Shown here: one piece after another, positions 54,546 to 63,169 of the stretch
Layout of the letters: each line of letters opens with the position of its first letter
Numbering within the stretch: the first letter of the stretch is position 1
Origin: Billgrantia lactosivorans
GTDB taxonomy: Bacteria > Pseudomonadota > Gammaproteobacteria > Pseudomonadales > Halomonadaceae
DNA: 64,000 nt
Direction of reading: 5' to 3'
Assembly (NCBI RefSeq): GCF_003254665.1
Contig: NZ_QHGY01000003.1
Location: 248,286 to 312,285 of the forward strand
Position numbers and translations under genes: made by a program
The notes under the pieces: model-generated
Seen by the model: only the letters and a program-made list of their open reading frames with translations
What the model was told of the DNA's origin: nothing
Databases searched by the model: none

Positions 54546-55880
54546 TCAGCCCATGATCAGGTTGGGCAGCCACAGGGCGATGCCCGGGAAGAAGCACAGC
54601 AGCAGGATCCCGAGCACCATGCACAGGGCGTAGGGCAGGCTGCCCATCAACACGTTACGCAGCGAGATGTCCGGTGCGATGCTGTTGATGATGAAGAGAT
54701 TCAGTCCTACCGGCGGAGTGATCAGCCCGATTTCCAAGTTGATGGTCAGGATCACCGCGAACCAGTAGGGGTCGAAGTTTGCGGCCAGGATGACCGGCAG
54801 CAGGATCGGCGCGGTCATCACGATCACCGCCACCGGCGGCAGGAAGAAGCCGGCCACCAGCAGGAACAGGTTGATCACGCCCATCAGTACCCAGCGATTG
54901 ACCTCGAGGTCCGCGATGGCGCCGGCCACGGTCTGGGTGATGAACAGTGACGACAGTGCGTAGGCGAACACCTCGGCGGCGGCGATGATCAGCATGATCA
55001 TCACGCTTTCGCGCAGCGCGTCGCGCATGATCAGCTTGATCGGCCCCACCTGCCACATGCGGTAGATGATGATGGCCAGTGCCAGGCACAGGAAGGCGCC
55101 CACCCCGGCGGCCTCCGAGGGCGTGGCCACGCCGCCGTAGAGCGCGAACAGGATGCCGCCGACCACGGCCAGGAAGGGCAGCACGCGCACCAGCGCCTTG
55201 AGGTTGGCGTCGACGTTCTGGCGTATCGTCCGCTTGAGGGCCTCGGCGTTGATCGCCATGGGGTTCTGGTAGCCGCCGGCCAGCTTGCAGGCGATCAGGG
55301 TCCAGATCATGAACAGCCCGGCGAGCATGAAGCCCGGCACCACGCCGGCGATGAACAGGCGTCCGATCGAGGTCTCGGTGGAGATGCCGTAGATGATCAT
55401 GGTCACCGAGGGCGGGATCAGGATGCCCAGGGTGCCGCCCGCGGCGATGCAGCCCGCGGCCACGCCATCGGGATAGCCGCGGCTGCGCATCTCGGGGATG
55501 CCCATCTTGCCGATGGCCGCGCAGGTCGCCGGCGAGGAGCCGGAGAGGGCGGAGAAGAGAGTGCAGGCGCCGATGTTGGAGATCGCCAGCCCGCCGGGCA
55601 GCTTGCCGAGCCAGAGGTCCAGCGAGCGGTAGAGGTCGCGTCCGGTGGGCGACGAGGCCACGGCTGCCCCCATCAGGATGAACATGGGGATGGCGATGAA
55701 GCCGAACTCGGCGATGCGATCATAGAAGGTCTCGCCGAAGTAGGTCAGTTCCGCGACGCCGCGGCTGGCGACCAGGGCGATCAGCGATATGCCACCGAGG
55801 GCGAAGGCGATCGGGGTGCCGATGGCCATCAGCGCGATCAGGCCGATGGCGACGAGGATGCCGGCGATAACGGGATCCAT
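54546..55880 (-). CDS. dctM: TRAP transporter large permease (DctM type)
   Basis: 444 aa with twelve or more hydrophobic helices. GGTLGILIPPSVTMIIYGISTETSIGRLFIAG and NLEIGLITPPVGLNLFIINSIAP are standard DctM motifs. With dctQ and dctP it forms a sodium-driven uptake system, here probably for malonate given the downstream enzymes. Confidence 0.94.
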   Translation of the reverse strand: MDPVIAGILVAIGLIALMAIGTPIAFALGGISLIALVASRGVAELTYFGETFYDRIAEFGFIAIPMFILMGAAVASSPTGRDLYRSLDLWLGKLPGGLAISNIGACTLFSALSGSSPATCAAIGKMGIPEMRSRGYPDGVAAGCIAAGGTLGILIPPSVTMIIYGISTETSIGRLFIAGVVPGFMLAGLFMIWTLIACKLAGGYQNPMAINAEALKRTIRQNVDANLKALVRVLPFLAVVGGILFALYGGVATPSEAAGVGAFLCLALAIIIYRMWQVGPIKLIMRDALRESVMIMLIIAAAEVFAYALSSLFITQTVAGAIADLEVNRWVLMGVINLFLLVAGFFLPPVAVIVMTAPILLPVILAANFDPYWFAVILTINLEIGLITPPVGLNLFIINSIAPDISLRNVLMGSLPYALCMVLGILLLCFFPGIALWLPNLIMG

Positions 55881-55883
55881 GCT

Positions 55884-56405
55884 TCAGCCCTCCCTGCGCA
55901 GGATTTCGGCGACGTACTGCAGCGTCAGCTGGGTGGCGCCCACGGCCATGGGCAGCACGGCTGGCCACAGCGGGGGATTCCAGACGGTGCCGGTGGTCCA
56001 GCCGCCGTGCCAGGCCTCGAACACGTAGATCCAGGCGGCGTAGGCCAGGCAGGCGCAGAACGCCAGACCCACCAGCGAAGCCATCAGGTTCATGATTCGC
56101 TTGGGCATGCCGCCGAGCTTGTCGGGCAACACGGTCACGGCGACATGGCCGCCGGTCAGCAGCACGTAGGGGCTGCCCAGCAGCATGGCGGCGGTCACCG
56201 AGAAGATGGTGAACTCGGTCTGCCAGCTGGTGCTGACGCCGACCACGTAGCGCATGAAGACCATCTGGCAGATCACAAAGGTACCGGCAACGAACAGCGC
56301 CGCGGCGAGGTAGGCCATCCACCGCGAGATGCGGTCCATCAGGTGGATGAAGCCGCTCAGAGGTCCGCCACGGTCGACGACCGCGGATGGATTCGGTTGG
56401 GACAT
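55884..56405 (-). CDS. dctQ: TRAP transporter small permease (DctQ type)
   Basis: 173 aa, four hydrophobic segments. CQMVFMRYVVGVSTSWQTEFTIFSVTAAMLLGSPYVLLTGGHVAVTVLPDKL is the DctQ core. ATG 56405 chosen over an upstream start at 56453. Three nt before dctM, so co-translated. Confidence 0.9.
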   Translation of the reverse strand: MSQPNPSAVVDRGGPLSGFIHLMDRISRWMAYLAAALFVAGTFVICQMVFMRYVVGVSTSWQTEFTIFSVTAAMLLGSPYVLLTGGHVAVTVLPDKLGGMPKRIMNLMASLVGLAFCACLAYAAWIYVFEAWHGGWTTGTVWNPPLWPAVLPMAVGATQLTLQYVAEILRREG

Positions 56406-56466
56406 GGGGCTCTCCGGGAAGGGAGTGGCCGCCCGAGGGCGGCCGGTCGTCAAGGGATGAGTCGGT

Positions 56467-57471
56467 TCATTCCACCGCGAGGGCGGCGTCGATGATCGCC
56501 TGGCCGTTCTCTACCTTCTCGGCGAAGTTCTTGTAGGAAGTTTCCTTGGCGATCTCGAGCCAGGCCTGGTAATCCTCCTCGCTCATACTGACCACCTCGA
56601 CACCCTCTTCCTCGAAGACCTCGACCATCTTGTCATCCAGCCCGGCGGCCTCGCCGGCGAAGAACTCTTCCGCGGCCTGGCCGGCTTCGGTCAAGGCCTG
56701 CTGCTGTTCCTCGTTGAGCTTGTCCCAACTCTGATTGGAGATCAGGATCGGCTCGTACATGAACCACAGGGCGTAGTCGCCGGGCTCGGTCAGACACTCG
56801 ACCTGCTCGAAGAGGCGGAAGGAGACGAAGGACATGGAGGAGGTATTGGCCGCGTCCAGCACGCCGGTCTGCATGCCGGTATAGATCTCCGAAGAGGGCA
56901 TGGAGGCGATGGAGGCGCCGGCGGCCTCGAGCATCTCCTCGAAGGCGGGACCGGCGGCGCGGATGTTCTGGCCCTCCACGGTGTCTGGCGAAGTGATGCA
57001 CTGTTCGCTGGAGGCGAAACCGCCGGCCAGCCAGGCATCGGCCAGCACTCGGGCACCGCCCTCGTTGATGACCTCCTTGATCATTTCCATGTACTCGGAG
57101 TCATTCAGGCGCTGGGCGTGATCGTGGTTGCGCACCAGACCCGGCATCAGGGTGGCGGAGAACTCCGGGTGGCGCCCGCTGGCATAATCGAGCGGCAGAG
57201 CAGTGATGTCGAGGCGGCCACGAACCAGGGCGCCCCACTGTTCATCGGCCTTGAACAGCGACTGGCCGGGGTGGACCTCGATCTCCAGGCCGACATCAGC
57301 CTCGGCGACCTTCTCGGCGAGCATCTGCACCATCTCGTCGCGCACGTCCCCCTTGCCGCCGGGAAACTGATGCGAGGCGCGCAGCACGGTGTTGGCGGAA
57401 GCGGCGCTGCTGAAGGCAATGGCCAAGCCGAGGGTGGCGGCGAGGGTGGGTAGGGTGTTGTGGCGTAGCAT
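56467..57471 (-). CDS. dctP: TRAP substrate-binding protein (DctP type)
   Basis: 334 aa. Signal peptide MLRHNTLPTLAATLGLAIAF ending near ASANTVLRASH. LRASHQFPGGKG, ALPLDYASGRHPEFSATLMPGL and NIRAAGPAFEEMLEAAGASIASMPSSEIYTGMQTGVLDAANT are DctP features. Periplasmic receptor that probably binds malonate. First gene of the operon that ends at 50284. Confidence 0.93.
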   Translation of the reverse strand: MLRHNTLPTLAATLGLAIAFSSAASANTVLRASHQFPGGKGDVRDEMVQMLAEKVAEADVGLEIEVHPGQSLFKADEQWGALVRGRLDITALPLDYASGRHPEFSATLMPGLVRNHDHAQRLNDSEYMEMIKEVINEGGARVLADAWLAGGFASSEQCITSPDTVEGQNIRAAGPAFEEMLEAAGASIASMPSSEIYTGMQTGVLDAANTSSMSFVSFRLFEQVECLTEPGDYALWFMYEPILISNQSWDKLNEEQQQALTEAGQAAEEFFAGEAAGLDDKMVEVFEEEGVEVVSMSEEDYQAWLEIAKETSYKNFAEKVENGQAIIDAALAVE

Positions 57472-57522
57472 TTGGCGTCTCCACAGGGTTGTTCTTATGT
57501 AGGAGTTAGGACTTTGTGATGT

Positions 57523-57566
57523 TTATCAGCTCGGCTGATGTATACTTCAATAGCGCTTGCGTATAC
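57523..57566. promoter_or_regulatory. Promoter and GntR-type operators of the malonate operon
   Basis: Minus strand: TTGAAG (57550-57545), 16-bp spacer, TGATAA (57528-57523). Two GTATAC hexamers (57540-57545 and 57561-57566, 21 bp apart) sit in and upstream of this promoter, and ATCAGC-3 nt-GCTGAT (57525-57539) overlaps the -10. GTATAC cores are known from malonate-responsive MatR operators. The divergent GntR gene begins 78 nt further on. Confidence 0.6.
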
Positions 57567-57643
57567 CCATGTCAAATCCGTTACAGTAAAAATGCCGCTA
57601 GGAACGTCCGTTCACGAGACGCCGTGAAGGCAGGAGTGTGACC

Positions 57644-58327
57644 ATGACCAGCCCCAAGCGCTCCAGTGCGCAGCGCCTGCGCGATTCGCTGGAGAACGCC
57701 ATCATCGACGGCCGCCTGACCCCCGGCGAGCGGCTCGACCCCGAGGCGCTGGGCCGCGAGTTCAACGTCTCGCGCACCCCGGTACGCGAGGCGATCCAGC
57801 AGCTCGTCGCCAGCGGGCTGGTCACGGTCACGCCGAAGAAGGGCACCTTCGTGGCGCGGGTGGGCATCGACCAGCTGATCGAGATGTTCGAGGTCATGGC
57901 CGAGCTCGAGGGCATGTGCGGGCGCCTGGCGGCGCGGCGCATCAACGACGCCGAGCTCGCCGAGCTGCGCGGGGCGCTGGAGCGCTGCGAGGCCGCCGCC
58001 CTGGCCGGCGATACCGACGAGTACTATTACGAGAACGAGGCCTTCCACGACTGCATCTATCGCGCCAGCCACAACGCCTTCCTGCTCGGTGAGGCGCGCC
58101 AGCTCAAGCAGCGCCTCAAGCCCTACCGGCGCCTGCAGCTGCAGGTGCGCCAACGCATGCACAGCTCGCTGCGCGAGCATCGCGCCGTGGTGGCGGCCAT
58201 CGAGGCCGGCGATCCGGCGGCGGCGGAGTACGCCCTGCGCGATCACGTGCTGATCCAGGGCGAGCGCTTCAGCGACTTCGTCGCCAGCATCCGCGAGTTC
58301 GAGAAGCCCGTCAGCGCCACCGGCTAG
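57644..58327 (+). CDS. GntR family regulator (FCD subfamily), probable malonate-operon regulator
   Basis: 227 aa. Winged helix SAQRLRDSLENAIIDGRLTPGERLDPEALGREFNVSRTPVREAIQQLVASGLV followed by an FCD ligand domain with ENEAFHDCIYRASHN. ATG 57644 is 7 nt after AGGAG; GTG 57638 is too close. Divergent from dctP and separated by the operator region, so likely the MatR-like regulator. Confidence 0.87.
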   Translation: MTSPKRSSAQRLRDSLENAIIDGRLTPGERLDPEALGREFNVSRTPVREAIQQLVASGLVTVTPKKGTFVARVGIDQLIEMFEVMAELEGMCGRLAARRINDAELAELRGALERCEAAALAGDTDEYYYENEAFHDCIYRASHNAFLLGEARQLKQRLKPYRRLQLQVRQRMHSSLREHRAVVAAIEAGDPAAAEYALRDHVLIQGERFSDFVASIREFEKPVSATG

Positions 58328-58419
58328 GCTGTGACGGCGGCAGGGGCGGGCGGTCGCCGCGCTCGATTTTCGCCCTTCGCCCGCCTACAGTGACGGGCAG
58401 GAACGCCAGTGGAGTCGCC

Positions 58420-59898
58420 ATGTTTCCCCCCTTCACCCTTCGCTATGCCCGCCTGCCGGAGCGCTTCTACGAGCGCTTCGAGCCGGTACCCGTGCGCGAG
58501 CCGCGCCTGGTTGCCTTCAACCGGCCGCTGGCCGAGTCGCTCGGCTTCGATCTCTCCGCCTTCGACCCCGAGGAGGCGGCGGTGTGGTTCTCGGGCAACG
58601 TGGTGCCGCGAGGCGCCGAGCCGCTGGCCCAGGCCTATGCCGGGCACCAGTTCGGCGGCTTCGTGCCGCGCCTGGGCGACGGCCGTGCCGTGCTGCTCGG
58701 CGAGGTGACCGACCGCGACGGCCGGCTGCGCGACATCCAGCTCAAGGGCGCCGGGCGCACCCCCTTCTCGCGGGGCGGCGACGGGCGCTCGCCGCTGGGC
58801 CCGGTGCTGCGCGAGTACCTGGTCAGCGAGGCGATGCACGCCATGGGCATTCCCTCCACCCGGGCGCTCGCCGCGGTGACCACCGGCGAGCACGTGGTGC
58901 GCGGCGTCCCCGAACCGGGGGCCATCCTCACCCGTGTCGCCGCCAGCCACATCCGCGTCGGTACCTTCCAGTACTTTGCCGCCCGCGGCGACCTCGAGGG
59001 CGTGCGCGAGCTGGCCGACCACGTCATCGGCCGCCACTATCCCGAACTCGAGTCGCGCCAGGGCGGCGAGCGCTTCCTGGCCCTGCTGGAAGCGGTGCAG
59101 GCGCGCCAGGCGGCACTGGTCGCCAAGTGGATGGGGGTGGGCTTCATCCACGGCGTGATGAATACCGACAACACCTCGATCTGCGGCGAGACCATCGATT
59201 TCGGGCCCTGCGCCTTCATGGAGCAGTACGACCCCCAGATGGTGTTCAGTTCCATCGACGAGGGCGGGCGATACGCCTACGCCAACCAGCCGTGGATCGC
59301 CCAGTGGAACCTGGCGCGCCTGGCCGAGGCCCTGCTGCCGCTGATCGACGACGACACCGACCGGGCGGTGGAGCTTGCCACCGAGCTGCTGCAGCGCTAC
59401 GCCGAGCAGCACGAGGCCGAATGGCTCGCGGTGATGCGCGCCAAGCTCGGCATGCAGCAGCCGAAGCCGGAGGACAAGACGCTGGTCGAAGCGCTGCTGG
59501 CGTCGATGCATCGCGGCCGCGCCGACTTCACCCTGACCTTCCGCCGCCTGGCGGATGCCGCCGAGAGCGCCGAGGCGGACGCCTCGCTGGTGGCCCTGTT
59601 CGAGCGCCCCGAGGAGATCGCCGGCTGGCTCGAGGAGTGGCGCCAGCGGCTCGCTCATGAAACGGGTTCGGAAAGCGAACTCGCCAACCGGATGCGCCTG
59701 GCCAACCCGGCCTTCATCCCGCGCAACCACCGCGTGCAGCAGGCGCTGACCGCGGCCATGGACGAGAACGACTTCGGCCCCTTCGAGACCCTGCTCGAGG
59801 TCGTCACCCGGCCCTACGACGACCAGCCCGGCCGCGAGGAGTACGCCCGGCCGGCCGAGCCCACCGAGCGGGTGTTCCGCACCTTTTGCGGGACCTGA
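58420..59898 (+). CDS. selO: Protein adenylyltransferase SelO (YdiU)
   Basis: 492 aa. Pseudokinase that transfers AMP to proteins, linked to redox stress. AQAYAGHQFGGFVPRLGDGRAVLLGEV, DIQLKGAGRTPFSRGGDGRSPLGPVLREYL and HGVMNTDNTSICGETIDFGPCAFME are diagnostic. C-terminus FRTFCGT has Cys in the position that is Sec in eukaryotic SelO. ATG 58420 follows GGAG. Confidence 0.95.
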   Translation: MFPPFTLRYARLPERFYERFEPVPVREPRLVAFNRPLAESLGFDLSAFDPEEAAVWFSGNVVPRGAEPLAQAYAGHQFGGFVPRLGDGRAVLLGEVTDRDGRLRDIQLKGAGRTPFSRGGDGRSPLGPVLREYLVSEAMHAMGIPSTRALAAVTTGEHVVRGVPEPGAILTRVAASHIRVGTFQYFAARGDLEGVRELADHVIGRHYPELESRQGGERFLALLEAVQARQAALVAKWMGVGFIHGVMNTDNTSICGETIDFGPCAFMEQYDPQMVFSSIDEGGRYAYANQPWIAQWNLARLAEALLPLIDDDTDRAVELATELLQRYAEQHEAEWLAVMRAKLGMQQPKPEDKTLVEALLASMHRGRADFTLTFRRLADAAESAEADASLVALFERPEEIAGWLEEWRQRLAHETGSESELANRMRLANPAFIPRNHRVQQALTAAMDENDFGPFETLLEVVTRPYDDQPGREEYARPAEPTERVFRTFCGT

Positions 59899-59972
59899 AA
59901 CCGGGGCACGCCCCGGGCCGAGCACGCGCCCCTCGTATACTGTGGGTAGGCACGAAGAGCAGGAGGGCGGCC

Positions 59973-60842
59973 ATGACCAGGCACGACGAAGCGCCGCGCG
60001 GCGGGGCGCTGGATCTCTCGCAGGAGGGCGTCCACTGGGACCCGCCGATGAGCTACGGCGAGTACCTGCAGCTGGGGTCGCTGCTGTCGGCCCAGCAGCC
60101 CGGCACCGACGAGCATGACGAGATGCTGTTCATCGTCATTCATCAGGTGTCGGAGCTGTGGCTCAAGCAGTGCCTGCACGAGGCCCACGCCGCGGCGGCC
60201 AGCATCGCCGCCGATCGGCTGCGCCCGGCGTTCAAGATGCTGACACGGGTGGCGCGGATCCAGGCCCAGATGATCAATGCCTGGGAGGTGCTGGTGACCA
60301 TGACCCCGGCGGATTATGCGCGCTTTCGCGACAGCCTCGGCCAGAGTTCGGGCTTCCAGTCCTTCCAGTACCGCGAGCTGGAGTTCCTGCTCGGCAACAA
60401 GAACGCGGCGATGGTCGAGGTGCACCGCCGCCACCCGACCCACTATCAGCGGCTCAGCGAGGTGCTGCACGCGCCGAGCCTCTACGACGTCAGCCTTCAA
60501 CTGCTGGCCAGGCGCGGCTTCGAACTTCCCGAGTCGGTGGTGGCGCGGGACTGGGCGCAGCCCTATCGGCCCTGCGCCGCGGTGGAGCAGGCCTGGGCGG
60601 CGATCTATCGCGACGTCGAACACCATTGGGAACTCTACGAACTGGCCGAGAAGCTGGTCGACACCGAGTACCATTTCCAGCAGTGGCGCTTCAGTCATCT
60701 CAAGACGGTGGAGCGCATCATCGGCCAGAAGGCCGGCACTGGCGGTACCGGCGGCGCCTCCTTCCTGGTCAAGGCGCTGGACCTGCAGTTCTTTCCCGAG
60801 CTGTGGTCGGTACGTACCACACTCGAGGAGGGCGCCAAGTGA
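59973..60842 (+). CDS. kynA: Tryptophan 2,3-dioxygenase
   Basis: 289 aa. Heme enzyme that opens the indole ring of tryptophan to N-formylkynurenine. SYGEYLQLGSLLSAQQP, EMLFIVIHQVSELWLKQCLHE and FSHLKTVERIIGQKAGTGGTGG with the proximal His are characteristic. Strong AGGAGG before ATG 59973. Kynureninase lies 90 nt downstream; no formamidase gene is seen between them. Confidence 0.95.
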   Translation: MTRHDEAPRGGALDLSQEGVHWDPPMSYGEYLQLGSLLSAQQPGTDEHDEMLFIVIHQVSELWLKQCLHEAHAAAASIAADRLRPAFKMLTRVARIQAQMINAWEVLVTMTPADYARFRDSLGQSSGFQSFQYRELEFLLGNKNAAMVEVHRRHPTHYQRLSEVLHAPSLYDVSLQLLARRGFELPESVVARDWAQPYRPCAAVEQAWAAIYRDVEHHWELYELAEKLVDTEYHFQQWRFSHLKTVERIIGQKAGTGGTGGASFLVKALDLQFFPELWSVRTTLEEGAK

Positions 60843-60932
60843 GGCGACGCCACGATCTCTCACTTCCGCTGTGCCAGCGCAAGCCACGTCGCGCGGCCCG
60901 AGTGCCCGACCCCGCTACCGCCGGAGCGTGCC

Positions 60933-62182
60933 ATGCCCTCGACTCTCGATGATGTTCGTGAGCTGGATCGCCAGGACCCGCTGGCCCCTACAAGAGCCGC
61001 TTCGCCCTGCCCGAGGGAACGATCTATCTCGATGGCAACTCCCTGGGCGCCCAGCCGGTGGCTGCCGCCGAGGCCGTCGAAGCGCTGATGGCGCAGTGGC
61101 GCGACTCGTTGATCCAGGGCTGGAACCAGGGCTGGTTCGACGCGCCCGAGCGGCTAGGCGACCGGCTGGCGCTGCTGCTGGGCGCCGCGCCGGGGGAGGT
61201 GCTGGTGAGCGACACCATTACCCACAACCTCTACAAGCTGCTGGGCTACATCACCGAGGGACAGGGGATCACCGAGGGGCAAGGCCGGGCGCGGCCGGTG
61301 ATCCTCAGTGAAGGGGGCAACTTTCCCACCGACGGCTACATCGCCCAGGGCTTCTGTCGCTTCGGCGGCTTCGAGCACCGGGTCGTGCCGGAAGGCGAGG
61401 CGCTGGAGGCCTGTCTCGACGAGCGGGTGGCGGCGGTGGTGCTCAGCCACGTGCACTATCGCACCGGGCGCCTGCGCGACATGGCGGCAATCACGCACCA
61501 GGTACATGCCAGCGGCGCCGAGGTCGTCTGGGACCTGGCCCACTCGGCAGGCGCGCTGCCTGTCGACCTAGCCGCCTGCGGCGTGCGCTACGCGGTGGGC
61601 TGTACCTACAAGTACCTCAACGGCGGCCCCGGCGCGCCGGCCTTTCTCTACGTGCGGCGCGACTGTCAGAACCAGGGCTGGCAGCCGCTCTCGGGCTGGC
61701 TGGGGCACGCGGCGCCGTTTGCCTTCGAGGCCGACTACGCGCCGGCGCCCGGCATCTCGCAATTCCGTACCGGCACCCACTCGCCCCTCGCCTTCGCGGC
61801 GCTGGAAGCGTCGCTGACGCTGTGGCAGGGGGTGGATCTCGCGGCGCTGCGCCACAAGAGCCAGCGCCTGATCGCGCTGTTCCGCGAGTCGCTGGCCGAC
61901 TGCCTGGGGCAGCACGGCCTCAGCGACATCACGCCGGACGAGGCGCAGCGCGGCAGCCAGGTAGGACTGATGGCGCCAGCGCACGGCCATGCCATCGTCC
62001 AGGCGCTGATCGCGCGCGGCGTGATCGGCGACTACCGCGAGCCGGGGCTGATGCGCTTCGGCTTCGCGCCGCTCTACCTGAGCCACGAGGACGTGTGGCA
62101 GGCGGCGCGGCAGCTGCGTGAGGTGCTGAGCGCAGGCGAGCATCTGGCGCCGCGCTTTCAGCAGCGCGGGGCGGTGACCTGA
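60933..62182 (+). pseudogene. kynU: Kynureninase with an N-terminal frameshift
   Basis: PLP enzyme of tryptophan breakdown. From ATG 60933 the sequence reads MPSTLDDVRELDRQDPLAP, then the expected continuation YKSRFALPEGTIYLDGNSLG is found in the next frame from 60989. A run of four C (60985-60988) where five would keep the frame marks the site. The frame downstream is intact to 62182, with the PLP-Lys region GCTYKYLNGGPGAPAF and a total near 416 aa, normal for KynU. A GTG at 61058 could start a shortened protein but would lose conserved residues. Sequencing error is possible. Confidence 0.8.
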
Positions 62183-62279
62183 AGGGCTGCCCAGGCCAAC
62201 GACTGATTCCGTAGGCTTTCATGCACAGTGGCTGCTCTTGGGGGTACACTGGTCGTATCTGACGCTTCGAGGCCGTGAC

Positions 62280-62696
62280 ATGCCTTCCACGCATCGTCGT
62301 GATGACATTGAGCTTCACCAGTTGATCCTTCGGGCGCTTGCGCCGTTCGAAGAGATCGAGCAGGTCGTGCTATTCGGCTCGCTCGCCAAGGGGCGCGCCA
62401 GGCCCGACAGCGACCTCGACCTCGCAGTGGAGGCTCGCCGCCCGCTGACCAGCGACAAGAAGATAGTCTTGATCGAGGCGCTGGCCCTGGCGTGCTCCCG
62501 CCCTGTGGATCTGGTTGATCTAAAGACGGCCGGCCAGCCGTTGCTGACACAGATCGTCACCTCGGGAGTTCGCTTGAAAGGCAGTGATTCGGCCTGGGCT
62601 CGGCTGGTCTACCGCAACATCATCGACAACGAGGATTTCGTTCCATTGCAGCAGCGGATCCTCAAGGCGAGGCAGGCGGCATGGATCAACTCCTGA
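62280..62696 (+). CDS. mntA: MntA-type nucleotidyltransferase antitoxin (partner toxin dead)
   Basis: 138 aa. VVLFGSLAKGRARPDSDLDLAVEA is the GSx(10)DxD nucleotidyltransferase signature. Frame intact from ATG 62280. It overlaps the HepT-like pseudogene by 16 nt, the usual arrangement. Unrelated in detail to the mntA at 20846, being longer and with a C-terminal helical extension. Confidence 0.83.
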   Translation: MPSTHRRDDIELHQLILRALAPFEEIEQVVLFGSLAKGRARPDSDLDLAVEARRPLTSDKKIVLIEALALACSRPVDLVDLKTAGQPLLTQIVTSGVRLKGSDSAWARLVYRNIIDNEDFVPLQQRILKARQAAWINS

Positions 62697-63102
62697 TCAA
62701 TCAATAACTGGAGTCGTTGCGCCGCTGCATCATGCGACTCGAAAGCCGCTGCCCGAGCAGCGTCGAGGCCCTGGAAGCAGATGTCGATGCTCAGGACATC
62801 TTGGCGCTCAATCTCACCCGTGCCGTTCAGCTCTGCGTTGACATCGCTTCGCACTGGATCGCAGAGCACCACGAGCTGACGTCACCCCCATCACCATGGG
62901 TCAAAGCTTCGAGGTACTCGCAGAGCGTGGGCTGATCAGCCAGGAGCTTGCCGACAACTTGAGAAAATCGGTCGGCTTTCGCAATATCGTGGTCCTCAAT
63001 TACGAATCGGTTAACTGGCAGGTGGTGTTCGCCATTTGCCGCGACCATCTCGAACAGTTCAGGCAGTTTGCCCGCGTGTTCATGGACCCATCACTCCGCT
63101 GA
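62681..63102 (+). pseudogene. hepT: HepT-like toxin (HEPN/DUF86), inactivated three ways
   Basis: From ATG 62681 the family pattern MDQLLINQ-LESLRRCIMRLES-QDILALNLTRAVQLCVDIASH-MGQSFEVLAERGLIS-VGFRNIVVLNYE is complete but broken. A TAA (62705-62707) sits at codon 9 where Lys is expected; a frameshift in a run of five C (near 62885-62890) separates the two halves; and the RX4HXY motif reads RNIVVLNY, the His codon being CTC (62995-62997) instead of CAC. Not functional as an RNase. Confidence 0.82.
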
Positions 63103-63169
63103 AGCTTGCTCCTTTCAACCGAGACAACCGAGTGTTGCTCAGTTCACATCTGTGTGCCCTTGTTTCTCG

